Source: a bacterium
GTDB lineage: Bacteria > Armatimonadota > UBA5829
Direction of reading: 5' to 3'
DNA length: 64,000 bases
Assembly: GCA_021371935.1 (NCBI GenBank)
Contig: JAJFVF010000022.1
Coordinates: 62,001-126,000, forward strand
Shown: positions 53,007 to 61,750 of the stretch, one piece after another
Position numbering within the stretch: the stretch's first letter is position 1
How the letters are laid out: each line of letters starts with the position of its first letter
The notes under the pieces: generated by a model
The model's input: only the letters and a program-made list of their open reading frames with translations
Database searches by the model: none
What the model was told of the DNA's origin: nothing
Position numbers and translations under genes: made by a program

Positions 53007-53035
53007 TTGACACGATGCTAAGCGTATGCTACGAT
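53007..53035 (+). promoter_or_regulatory. Sigma-70-type promoter of the pseudopilin genes
   Basis: -35 TTGACA (53007-53012), 17-bp spacer, -10 TACGAT (53030-53035). It gives a leader of about 140 bases containing the hairpin GAGGAA CTGA TTCCTC (53048-53063). No known riboswitch recognised in the leader. Confidence 0.6.
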
Positions 53036-53183
53036 ATTGACGAGCTTTTGAGGAACTGATTCCTCAGCCCAAAAAGCAGTTTCAGAGAAAGGATGGTGTC
53101 TGAGGTAGGCCAAACATAAATCAAGCAATTCTGTATTGTATTTTATTGGTTCGACTACCCAAATTTCTATGAGGAGAAAAACT

Positions 53184-54104
53184 ATGAAAGGTCGCAAAGG
53201 CTTTACACTAATCGAGCTTCTGGTTGTTATTGCGATTATTGCCATATTGGCCGCGATTCTGTTCCCGGTCTTTGCCAAGGCCCGCAGACAGGCGCAGGCA
53301 AGCAACTGCGAGTCTAACCTGAAGCAAATCGGCAGCGGTATTAAAATGTATCTCTCCGACTGGGAAGATACTTATCCAACCAACAGGCTTGCCAGTATTA
53401 CATCACAAACACCACCTCCTATTGTGGCGGAAGTGCCGCTGTCTATCAATACCACCAGCGGTAAATATGGAGATAAAGGTGAGCCTAAGACTGTCAACGG
53501 AAGACCGGTCAGGTTCGTTGGTCCCAGCGCCGGCGGCAGTATAAACAAAAGTACATTAGGCTATGGTCCAAACTGGGTTGAGGCACTCTATAACTATGTT
53601 GAGGCAGTCACAAAAATGTCTGACTCATCAAGCATTTGGAAGTGTCAAGCCTCCGTTGTGTTAGGGCGAAAAGATCAGAATTTCAGTTGTGTGAGTTACG
53701 CTTTCAATCCAAACCTTATTGAGGTCGGTGAGGGAGCTGTTAAGTGCTCTGGAAACTTGATGATGGTCCGCGAGATGGATGGCTATCAGTATTCGGCAAT
53801 TAGGCCGACTAACATCTCCAGGGATAATGTTTCTAATCCACCTGCTAACAGCGGTAAAAATAATGCACCGGTAGTCCCATTCCTGGCAAATGATGCGGAT
53901 GGCTATATCATCACTTCTCCAAAAGCAAATTACAAATTGCATGGGACTGGCTCTCATATACTTTTTGCTGACGGGCATGTCAAGCTGATTCCAAGATTAG
54001 TATTTATTAAAGATTCCGATTTCTATCAGTGCACTGCAAACAATGACTATAAGGGTGTCTGGTTTGAAAGTACTGATTTGAAGATTGCAATTACACCTGA
54101 CTAG
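53184..54104 (+). CDS. Pseudopilin-like protein with type IV prepilin N-terminus (1)
   Basis: 306 residues. [20 protein letters not shown] is a class III (prepilin) signal cut by a PilD-type peptidase after KG, then [20 protein letters not shown], a head group typical of Armatimonadota/Planctomycetes pilins. The C-terminal domain ends with [14 protein letters not shown], the DUF1559-like H-x9-DG motif. AGGAG precedes the ATG at 53184. First of two tandem pilin-like genes, likely envelope or extracellular structure. Confidence 0.92.
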   Translation: MKGRKGFTLIELLVVIAIIAILAAILFPVFAKARRQAQASNCESNLKQIGSGIKMYLSDWEDTYPTNRLASITSQTPPPIVAEVPLSINTTSGKYGDKGEPKTVNGRPVRFVGPSAGGSINKSTLGYGPNWVEALYNYVEAVTKMSDSSSIWKCQASVVLGRKDQNFSCVSYAFNPNLIEVGEGAVKCSGNLMMVREMDGYQYSAIRPTNISRDNVSNPPANSGKNNAPVVPFLANDADGYIITSPKANYKLHGTGSHILFADGHVKLIPRLVFIKDSDFYQCTANNDYKGVWFESTDLKIAITPD

Positions 54105-54211
54105 ACAACACAGATCGAAATGAGGAGGTGAAGCCGGCAGCTATTCACGTTAGCTTCATACATACGTTCTTAAAACAACGCTAGGCAACAATAATAGAGG
54201 AGGTAGTTTCA

Positions 54212-55000
54212 ATGCCTGCACGAAAGAAAGGCTTTACGCTTATCGAGCTTCTGGTCGTTATCGCGATTATCGCAATCTTGGCGGCCATACTTTTCCCGGT
54301 CTTCGCTCGCGCAAGAGAGCAAGCCCGTAAGTCTAATTGCCAGAATAACCTGAAGAGCTGCGCAGTTGCGCTCCAGCTCTACTGGAGTGACTACGACGGC
54401 ACTCTCCCGTCTTCTGCAATTGCCCAAGGTACATCGGTGGCAACTAATCCGGTATTCAATGCTGCAAATAGCACCACATTTGTATCAAAATTTGGAACAT
54501 TGCCGCCAACAGATGGAACCGTATTGACAACCTGGCCGCAGGTACTCTACGGACACATGAAAAATAAAGACATATTGGTATGTCCGTCTGATTCAGTTGA
54601 GCCGTCAGCTGCTACGAATGTTTCCTATTGGTACAAGACTGCTGCTGACTGGGCATGGTTTAGCACCAGTAGCAGCACAGATGGTCATGTTGGAGCCAAA
54701 AAAGAAGGTAACTTCACATACAATTCTGACCAGATCTGCTTCTACGAACACAGGGCTTGGCACTTTGGCAATGATACAATTCACAATGGCGCACAGATTA
54801 ATGCAGCCTACATGGATTCTCATGTAAAGACAATCACCATCAAAGACTGCAGCCTTGCAGAAACAAGCACAACTGACTGGGATCCAACATATTCTGGCGA
54901 ACCTAACTACTATAACTACAATTTTGATAAAGCTCAAACCATAGGCACGGGAACCAGTGCCACTGGCACCGACCCGTCATGCATGGGTGACAAACTTTAG
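54212..55000 (+). CDS. Pseudopilin-like protein with type IV prepilin N-terminus (2)
   Basis: 262 residues. [20 protein letters not shown] then [20 protein letters not shown] gives the same prepilin signal and head. The body is different from gene 1: it has [15 protein letters not shown] in place of FADGHVK, so the DG-type motif is altered. GGAGG precedes the ATG. Together they are probably structural subunits with diverged tails. A terminator follows at 55037. Confidence 0.92.
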   Translation: MPARKKGFTLIELLVVIAIIAILAAILFPVFARAREQARKSNCQNNLKSCAVALQLYWSDYDGTLPSSAIAQGTSVATNPVFNAANSTTFVSKFGTLPPTDGTVLTTWPQVLYGHMKNKDILVCPSDSVEPSAATNVSYWYKTAADWAWFSTSSSTDGHVGAKKEGNFTYNSDQICFYEHRAWHFGNDTIHNGAQINAAYMDSHVKTITIKDCSLAETSTTDWDPTYSGEPNYYNYNFDKAQTIGTGTSATGTDPSCMGDKL

Positions 55001-55036
55001 TAGACAATATTCAGCCATCTGTGGCTGAAATCTTTC

Positions 55037-55068
55037 AGGCGGACCCATTTCTGGGTCCGCCTTTCTTA
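55037..55068 (+). terminator. Rho-independent terminator after the pseudopilin genes
   Basis: AGGCGGACCCA/TGGGTCCGCCT, 11-bp perfect stem with loop TTTC, then TTCTT. A second smaller stem TTCAGCCA/TGGCTGAA lies just upstream. Transcription of the next gene must start afresh or read through. Confidence 0.85.
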
Positions 55069-55081
55069 TGAGGGCATAATA

Positions 55082-56428
55082 ATGGGCAAAGAGAATTGCT
55101 ATGATGTCATTGTGGCTGGTGGAGGAATGGCAGGGTGTTCCGCTGCGATATCTGCCGCAGAATCAGGATCCAAGACACTTTTAATCGAACAGTTCGGATA
55201 CCTGGGAGGCTGGGCTACTGCAGCTTTAGTTAATCCGTTTATGCCTCATTGGGCATCCGACGGCAAGACCCTTGTAGCAGGTATATTTAAGAAAATAAGT
55301 GATATGCTGGACGATGCTGGAGGGCGCCTTGCCAATGCATTCGATGCTGAGGCGTTGGAATTCGGGCTCCAGGAAATGGTCATAGCTTCAGGAGCCAACA
55401 TCAGGCTCCATACATTTGCAGATCAGCTTAACTACACTGATGACGGTAACATCACAGTGCACACCATCTCAAAATCCGGCAGTGAACTGTTCTGCTGCAA
55501 ACGCCTCATCGACTGCACGGGTGATGGTGACCTTGCCGTATCCCTTGGCGCTAAATTTGAATTGGGAGGCGATGATGGTATTCCCCAGGCAGCTACACTG
55601 ATGTTCGATGTAGGCGGTGTGGATGTCGCAAAAGCTCTCGAATACGTTAAAGACCACCCCGATCAGGTGCGCTTCCCAAAATTTGAACCGGATGCAGATA
55701 TCGCAAAAATCAGCACAGAAGTGTTCTCAGTGGCAGGATACTATGACCTTATTAGCCGTGCAAAAGCCGCCGGTGAATACAACGCACCGGGCGATTTGCT
55801 GCTATATTTCGGCCGCCCTAGAAAAGGTGAAGTGACTTTTAATACCACTCATATCGGCAATGTCGATGGAACCAATGCAGATGATCTTACCAGAGCCGAA
55901 ATTGAAGGCCGACGACAAATGATGTCGATTGTCGCCTTTGTCAAAAAGTATGTGCCCGGATTTGAAAACTCTTATCTTCTTAGAACTCCGGTGCATGTTG
56001 GTATTCGAGAGACACGCAGAATTGTTGGACTATATAAATTCAGCGCTGACGACGTGGTTAATGCACACAAATTCGAAGACGGAATATGCAGGCTTGCGTA
56101 TCCTGTTGATGTGCACTCCGGCAAAGGTGAAGGCTACACCAAGGAAGAAGAAACACATACAGTGAAGACCGCTCCGCACGGCGACTGGTATGATATTCCA
56201 TACAGGTGCCTAATACCTGAAGGTATAGACGGAGTCCTGGTGGCGGGAAGATGCGCATCCAGCACACAGGAAGGCCACGGAGCCATAAGAATTATGCCTG
56301 CGTGTGCTGCTATGGGAGAGGCCGCAGGCGTTGCGGCAAGCATCTCACTGAAAAAAGGGATTCCTCTGAAGGATGTTGACCCGGTTCTGCTGAAGACCAC
56401 CTTGAGGCAGCGAGGCGCCCTACTCTAG
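55082..56428 (+). CDS. FAD-dependent oxidoreductase
   Basis: 448 residues. VIVAGGGMAGCSAAISAAES is the N-terminal FAD dinucleotide motif; GGWATAALVNPFMPHW follows. RLIDCTGDGDLAVSLGA and the C-terminal GVLVAGRCASSTQEGHGAIR and MPACAAMGEAAGVAAS are typical of the FAD-dependent dehydrogenase group found next to sugar genes in Armatimonadota and Planctomycetes. Substrate unknown. Confidence 0.83.
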   Translation: MGKENCYDVIVAGGGMAGCSAAISAAESGSKTLLIEQFGYLGGWATAALVNPFMPHWASDGKTLVAGIFKKISDMLDDAGGRLANAFDAEALEFGLQEMVIASGANIRLHTFADQLNYTDDGNITVHTISKSGSELFCCKRLIDCTGDGDLAVSLGAKFELGGDDGIPQAATLMFDVGGVDVAKALEYVKDHPDQVRFPKFEPDADIAKISTEVFSVAGYYDLISRAKAAGEYNAPGDLLLYFGRPRKGEVTFNTTHIGNVDGTNADDLTRAEIEGRRQMMSIVAFVKKYVPGFENSYLLRTPVHVGIRETRRIVGLYKFSADDVVNAHKFEDGICRLAYPVDVHSGKGEGYTKEEETHTVKTAPHGDWYDIPYRCLIPEGIDGVLVAGRCASSTQEGHGAIRIMPACAAMGEAAGVAASISLKKGIPLKDVDPVLLKTTLRQRGALL

Positions 56429-56430
56429 TA

Positions 56431-56847
56431 CTATGCGGCAAGTGGAAGCTCGGTGTCCTGTGAGCCACGAGCCATCCATCGCGACGTGAGATACTCTTCA
56501 TCGTCACTAAACATATCGGCGATGTCATCGACTGATGAATAGACTCTCACACTGGGTCCAAAACCGCTCTTACTCAGAATCGATCCTAAGGCGCCGGATG
56601 CAACTACGTGAAAATTTGTTGTGGAGCCGAGTGAACGTAAAACATTTATAAGCCCGGTGGCGGCATCAGTGCCTGAAGAAGTTAGTCCAGCCAGGTCGAG
56701 AACAAGTGATGTTGAACCCTGCTCTTGAAGTCCATTCAGGACCCCTTGGAGCGCTTGATCGTGTCGGGGGCTGAGCTGACCATTGAGTGAGACCTTGACT
56801 ATTCCTAATAACTCTCCCACCGTGATCGAAAGCTCCTGATTCGCCAT
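56431..56847 (-). CDS. STAS-domain protein (anti-anti-sigma type), no conserved DS
   Basis: About 138 residues. ANQELSITVGELLGIVKVSL and LVLDLAGLTSSGTDAATGLI keep the STAS pattern; the phosphorylation loop reads SSGTDAA, so Ser-Ser-Gly replaces the usual Asp-Ser-x-Gly. It can be the second STAS partner of the SpoIIE-type phosphatase. AGGAG lies 9 bases before the ATG at 56847; ATG 56853 is also possible. Confidence 0.8.
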   Translation of the reverse strand: MANQELSITVGELLGIVKVSLNGQLSPRHDQALQGVLNGLQEQGSTSLVLDLAGLTSSGTDAATGLINVLRSLGSTTNFHVVASGALGSILSKSGFGPSVRVYSSVDDIADMFSDDEEYLTSRWMARGSQDTELPLAA

Positions 56848-56909
56848 TGCCATGCGCTCCTTTTGAAATGTATCTACTATGATTATTGGCGCAAGCGAGT
56901 AATGACTAT

Positions 56910-57740
56910 ATGCCAAACTCAAAAAAACAAAACAATATGGTGGACCCGAGAAACTCGCTGAACCACCTATCTAATACACAGTGGATGGTCGAGACAAAAA
57001 GTGTGTGGTTTAGCAAGCCGCCAAGGCGTGATAAACTCAAGTCTCAGCACCCGGCCACGTTCGCTGAGTCAGATATCATCAGGCTGATCGAATTTTTTAC
57101 CAAACCTGGAGAAAACGTATTGGACCCGTTTCTTGGAAGCGGATCGACACTCGTCGCATGTGCCCAATGCGGCCGACAGGGCACTGGAATTGAACTGGTC
57201 CGCCAATGGGCAGACGTTGCAAGACAGCGAATCGCTGATGAGCAATGTCAGTTCCCGCAGACTGTCCTGGAAGGCGATGCCAGGCGAATCTTGCCGGCCA
57301 TCGGCAATGAATCCATCGACTTCATTGTCACTAGCCCACCCTACTGGATGATCCTGCGCAAAGACTGGGATCATAAGGTCAAAGCAGAAAGAAAAGCAAA
57401 AGGTCTGCAAACGCGCTATAGCGATGAAAATGATGACCTGGGCAATATCCCGTCATATGACGATTTCCTGGACGAACTCGGAAAGGTATTTGGGCAGTGC
57501 AGGGGCGTGCTCAAAAAGAAACAATATATGTGTGTGGTGGTCTCGGATTTCAGGCACAAGTCAAAATTCATCGCCTATCATGCCGACATTGTCCGAACTG
57601 TGGAATCGGTGGGTTTTACACTCGAAGGAATTACAATACTTGCACAGGACAGCAAAAACCTCTATCCATATGGAATACCTTATGCGTTTGTATCCAATAT
57701 TCACCACCAGTATATACTGGTATTCAGGAAGAAGAATTAA
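56910..57740 (+). CDS. Orphan DNA methyltransferase (N4-C or N6-A type)
   Basis: SAM-dependent DNA methyltransferase, about 276 residues. Motif I is DPFLGSGSTLVA near residue 65; motif IV is VTSPPYW near 145. The order I then IV and SPPYW suggest an N4-cytosine or N6-adenine enzyme; the target sequence is not readable. No restriction gene lies nearby, so it is a solitary enzyme. Start is uncertain (MPNSKK at 56910 or a TTG at 56886); SD is weak. Confidence 0.83.
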   Translation: MPNSKKQNNMVDPRNSLNHLSNTQWMVETKSVWFSKPPRRDKLKSQHPATFAESDIIRLIEFFTKPGENVLDPFLGSGSTLVACAQCGRQGTGIELVRQWADVARQRIADEQCQFPQTVLEGDARRILPAIGNESIDFIVTSPPYWMILRKDWDHKVKAERKAKGLQTRYSDENDDLGNIPSYDDFLDELGKVFGQCRGVLKKKQYMCVVVSDFRHKSKFIAYHADIVRTVESVGFTLEGITILAQDSKNLYPYGIPYAFVSNIHHQYILVFRKKN

Positions 57741-57761
57741 GCTCGCGCTGCTTGAAAGAGG

Positions 57762-58400
57762 CTAGTGAAGAAATATGGAATTGCAGGCGACTTTGCGCTT
57801 TATTCTGCCCAAGGCATTATCCACAGACTTGGTATTGCAAGCAAGATCAACCGCTATTTCATTATACGTCTTGCCCAAATTGTATCTTTTGAGAACCTCC
57901 CACTCAAAACCGGACAACAGTCTCTGAAGCGTCTCACGAAGAATTTTGATACTCTCCCTCCGAAGCAGTAGTTCCTCCGGGTCCATGTCAACTTCGGATA
58001 CTAATACTTCTTCGAGATTGAAATCTACATCGCTCTCGTCCACACTGTAATCGAGTGATATGGCATTGTTTAGTGGTGATTGCTTGCGGCGAGTTGCGGT
58101 CTTTATGGCAGTTATTACATGGCGCTCAATGCATATCCTGGCAAATGAGAGGAATGATATATCCTTGTCCGGCACATAGTCCATAATCGACTGCCACAAG
58201 CCGATCATCCCAATCTGGAGCAGGTCTTCCTTCTCGGCGCCCATCAGGAAATATGAGCGGATCTTCGTTCGCACCAGACTGCGATACTTGTACAATAAAT
58301 ACTCGGAAGCGCATATGTCCCCACGCTGCGCCAGCCCGACAATATTGTTGTCAGACAGCCTTTCGTATCGGGAACCTGCTATGTGCTTATATATCCTCAT
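57762..58400 (-). CDS. SigH-type RNA polymerase sigma factor
   Basis: 212 residues, sigma-70 family, with the SigH/Spo0H pattern. EYLLYKYRSLVRTKIRSYFL, GAEKEDLLQIGMIGLWQSI, SFARICIERHVITAIKTATR and SPLNNAISLD are close to Bacillus Spo0H. Region 4 has SGFEWEVLKRYNLGKTYNEI and TKSVDNALGRIKRK. SigH-like factors outside Firmicutes are known but their regulons are not. Overlap with other genes is absent; a terminator is not evident. Confidence 0.88.
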   Translation of the reverse strand: MRIYKHIAGSRYERLSDNNIVGLAQRGDICASEYLLYKYRSLVRTKIRSYFLMGAEKEDLLQIGMIGLWQSIMDYVPDKDISFLSFARICIERHVITAIKTATRRKQSPLNNAISLDYSVDESDVDFNLEEVLVSEVDMDPEELLLRRESIKILRETLQRLLSGFEWEVLKRYNLGKTYNEIAVDLACNTKSVDNALGRIKRKVACNSIFLH

Positions 58401-58560
58401 CCTTTCCTCCGACGTCGCCAGAGTTTAACCTGGGGCACAAAACTATAGCACAACTATACTTATAAAGCAATGTCTAAGATTATGGATTGTAGTTGTATTA
58501 TACTGCAGAGTTTATATTGTGGCAATGGCATTTTTGCGGGGAAATTGACTGATATTATTG

Positions 58561-58717
58561 AAAAGCAGATTCCTCGCATTCGTTCGGAATGACTACATTT
58601 GAGAGGTTTTCCGCTTTTTTTATATGATATGTACACCAATAGGCTGCCCCCTCACCCTAACCTTCTTCCCCAGGGAGAGGGAACTCAATACTCAATACAA
58701 AATACTCATTACTAAAT
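58561..58717. repeat. Cluster of dispersed repeats A4, B3 and G4
   Basis: Repeat A at 58561-58597, repeat B at 58643-58683 and an AT-rich G element from about 58684 to the stop of the next gene. Same order and type as 4964-5265. The rest of 58401-58717 shows no gene. Confidence 0.6.
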
Positions 58718-60529
58718 TTAGAGTATTCTTGCGAGTTCTTCAAACTTGAGGTCGGCGCCTATTACGCCAATAGCCTTGCCATCGTCATCAAGAATTGCTG
58801 CCGAGACGGTTATACACAGCGCCCCGGTAATCCTGGACTTATAAAAGTCTGTAATAAACACCTCGCCGCGCCCCGCGCCAAGCGCTCCGACAAACCAGTC
58901 CCTGCTCGAGAAATTCTCCTTGAGACCAAACCTGCCAAACTGCTTGCGATAAATCGGCTGAGTGACATTCTCCGTGATCTTCTTTCCATTTACGTCGATT
59001 ACGTAGATGAACTGGATAAACTGAAACTGCTCCAGTAACTTTTGCAGCACAGGAACGATCTTTGCCGGGTCCATGGAGTGGACTCGCTGATCCTCGACCA
59101 GTCTGAGCATAATCTGCTCGGAAATATCCAGGGCGTGATCGCGCAGCCTGTCGAAATCACTCTTGAAGTACTCGTGCAGATGCATCCTCGACTGCATCAG
59201 CATCTCGTCATCGGAGATCGAAGTCACCCTCCCGGCTGCATATTGTTCCTTGACCCAATCCTGTATTGCAAGCAGGCCGGGATGCCGCTTGTCAAGAGCC
59301 ATCTCAGGCTTAAGACCCAGATATGAATTGACCCAGTGCGCAATGCCTGCCACACCCGATTTGTCGGTGACATTGACCCTTGCCGGACGGCTGAGTATCT
59401 TGTCCGTATCGAAGATATTGTATATCTCCTCATTCTTGAGCATGCCGTCCGCATGAATTCCAGCGCTGGTCACATTAAAGTGCGAACCTATAAACGGATA
59501 GCCAGACGGAATATCGACGTCCACTTCGTTCCTAAAGAACTCGGCTATCTCCGTAATGACACGCGTGTCGATGCCGTTCGCATCGCCCTTGAGGGATATA
59601 TAGTCCATTATCGCACCCTCAAGAGGCGGATTGCCGGTGCGCTCGCCGAAACCCAATAAAGCGCAGTTTGCAGCGCAGCAGCCATAGAGCCATGCTGTGG
59701 TGGCATTTGCAAGCACCTTATGGAAATCGTTGTGACCATGCCATTCCAGCCATTCGCTTGGCACTCCGCACTCGTGGATCATTGTGTGGATCATCTTTGG
59801 AATAGAGCGCGGTAGTGTTGCCTCGGCATACGGCAGGCCGTAGCCCATAGTATCGCACAGTCTGATCTTCACTGTCTTGCCGGACTGCTGGGCTATCTCC
59901 ATCAGTTTTTGCACAAACGGAATGATAAAGCCGGGAAAGTCGGCACGGGTGACGTCCTCAAGGTGACACCTCACCGTATCCAGACCAGACTCCAAAGCAG
60001 ACGCAACCAAGTCGAGATAATGATTGAGTATCTGAGCACGTGTTTTTTTGAATTTTAGAAATATGTGATAGTCGGAGGCCGACGTCAGGATGCCCGTCTC
60101 ACGAAGCCCCATACTTTTGACAAGGGCGAAATCCTCTTTGGTAGCGCGTATCCAGCCGGTCACTTCAGGGTATTGATGACCCAACTCGAGACACTTGGCT
60201 ACGGCCTCCTTGTCTTTGTCGCTGTAGAGGAAAAACTCGGTGGCGCGTATGACACCGTTCGGTCCGCCAAGCCTGCTGAGCATGTCGTATATCTTGACCA
60301 CATGCTCCACCTTATATGGCGGACGCGCCTGCTGGCCGTCGCGAAACGTCGTGTCCGTAATATAAAAATCCTGGGCAGGCTCCATCGGCACGCTTCTGCC
60401 GTCAAAGATGATGCGTGGAACATCTATATACGGAAACATCTCTCTGAGCAGATTTGGCTCGGTGACATCCTTGACATTCCGCTTGCTTACCAGATGCAGC
60501 AGGCCATATTTGGGGTCCTTGGATAACAT
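58718..60529 (-). CDS. Re-citrate/isopropylmalate-synthase-like enzyme fused to a Cache-like sensor
   Basis: 603 residues. The HMGL-like barrel has FYITDTTFRDGQQARPPY near residue 55, TGWIRATKEDFALVK, RCHLEDVTRADF, KIRLCDTMGYGLP, EWHGHNDFHKVLAN and GERTGNPPLEG. This set matches the Re-citrate-synthase-like branch of the isopropylmalate/homocitrate synthases. From about residue 445 a Cache/PDC-like domain follows (FIQFIYVIDVNGKKITENV; FSSRDWFVGALGAGRGEVFI; IGVIGADLKFEELAR), without a membrane helix. ATG at 60529 has AAAGGAG 8 bases before it. The pathway, citrate or leucine-type, cannot be fixed from the sequence. Confidence 0.82.
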   Translation of the reverse strand: MLSKDPKYGLLHLVSKRNVKDVTEPNLLREMFPYIDVPRIIFDGRSVPMEPAQDFYITDTTFRDGQQARPPYKVEHVVKIYDMLSRLGGPNGVIRATEFFLYSDKDKEAVAKCLELGHQYPEVTGWIRATKEDFALVKSMGLRETGILTSASDYHIFLKFKKTRAQILNHYLDLVASALESGLDTVRCHLEDVTRADFPGFIIPFVQKLMEIAQQSGKTVKIRLCDTMGYGLPYAEATLPRSIPKMIHTMIHECGVPSEWLEWHGHNDFHKVLANATTAWLYGCCAANCALLGFGERTGNPPLEGAIMDYISLKGDANGIDTRVITEIAEFFRNEVDVDIPSGYPFIGSHFNVTSAGIHADGMLKNEEIYNIFDTDKILSRPARVNVTDKSGVAGIAHWVNSYLGLKPEMALDKRHPGLLAIQDWVKEQYAAGRVTSISDDEMLMQSRMHLHEYFKSDFDRLRDHALDISEQIMLRLVEDQRVHSMDPAKIVPVLQKLLEQFQFIQFIYVIDVNGKKITENVTQPIYRKQFGRFGLKENFSSRDWFVGALGAGRGEVFITDFYKSRITGALCITVSAAILDDDGKAIGVIGADLKFEELARIL

Positions 60530-60657
60530 GACGCTCGCTCCTTTCCAGCTTCCACAACCAAACCTTGGGCGCTTGCATATAGTATAGCAGAAACTCGGCT
60601 TTACACAAAACATCTCCGGCGATATAATACGTCTGGCAGATTGGGGAGGCTGTTGGT

Positions 60658-61740
60658 TTGGCTGCGCTTTGCAACGTCATATCACCCGAACGAGGAGTCG
60701 TTCTTCTAAATAAAGACCACGTCGTCACTCATGCGAACCAGCGGGCATCCGACGTGTTCGATATACCGCTGGTCGACATGATCGGCAAAACGCTGCCGTC
60801 TGTAATTACCACTCTGCCTGCAAATGAAACCGATGTGGTCGAAGAAGTAATGGACTCACTGTGCGGTGGAAAGGCACTGGTCCATCGCTACTCATCACCC
60901 ATATTCGACTCCAACGGACAGGTCGGCGGTCGGGTGGAAATCTACAGCGACATAACAGCCAGACGTGAACTCGAAAAAGAAATACTAGACCGAAATCGAG
61001 AACTGGCTGAACTCAACAGACTGCTCGAAGACGCTCAGGAGCAGTTGATACATTCGGAGCGACTTAGAACCCTCGGCGAGATGGCTGCGGGTGTGGCGCA
61101 TGATATAAACAATGTGCTTGGAATCATACTCGGGAACGCTCAGCTTGCAAAACGAAAGATTGCGGACAACCCTGCCGCATCTAAATGCATCGACGCCATA
61201 GAACTGGCGGCAAGAGACGCCGCAGAGACCGTGCGCAGGCTCAAAGAAATCGGCAAACCGCCGGATACGACCGGATATCAGACAATCGACATAAGCGAAA
61301 TCGTCAAAGACCTGATGCAAAGCGCCATGCCGGCATGGCTTGAACCAGAGTCCAATACAGATTCGGAGATTACGGTCGAGACCAAGCTCGCGGATAACTG
61401 CCGTGTGCTGGGAAACGCGACAGAACTTAGAGAAGCCCTGGCTAATCTGATACTCAATGCAGCCCAGGCCATTGAGTGCAGCGGCAAGATCGAAATCATT
61501 ACCTCATGCAAAAATGGCTATGTGGACCTGAGTGTGGTCGATAACGGAATAGGTATGTCCGAAGAGACAAGACAGCGCATATTCGATCCGTTCTATACTA
61601 CCCGCGGAGCCGAAGGCACAGGACTTGGAATGAGTATGGTCGACGCAATCGCTATCAGGCATCAGGGCAAGGTGATCGTCGAATCGGAAGAAGGTAAAGG
61701 CACGAAAGTGACGCTGCGTCTAAGCTCTTGCAAGTGTTAG
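60658..61740 (+). CDS. PAS-domain sensor histidine kinase (NtrB-like)
   Basis: 360-residue soluble kinase. N-terminal PAS (RGVVLLNKDHVVTHANQRAS) and PAC (GRVEIYSDITARRELEKEI), coiled coil, then HisKA with MAAGVAHDINNVLGIILGNA where His148 is the phosphorylation site. The ATPase domain has NLILNAAQAIE (N box), VVDNGIGMSE (G1) and GTGLGMSMV (G2). TTG start with GGGGAGG 8 bases upstream. It pairs with the sigma-54 activator 10 bp downstream. Confidence 0.93.
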   Translation: MAALCNVISPERGVVLLNKDHVVTHANQRASDVFDIPLVDMIGKTLPSVITTLPANETDVVEEVMDSLCGGKALVHRYSSPIFDSNGQVGGRVEIYSDITARRELEKEILDRNRELAELNRLLEDAQEQLIHSERLRTLGEMAAGVAHDINNVLGIILGNAQLAKRKIADNPAASKCIDAIELAARDAAETVRRLKEIGKPPDTTGYQTIDISEIVKDLMQSAMPAWLEPESNTDSEITVETKLADNCRVLGNATELREALANLILNAAQAIECSGKIEIITSCKNGYVDLSVVDNGIGMSEETRQRIFDPFYTTRGAEGTGLGMSMVDAIAIRHQGKVIVESEEGKGTKVTLRLSSCKC

Positions 61741-61750
61741 GTGAAAATGG

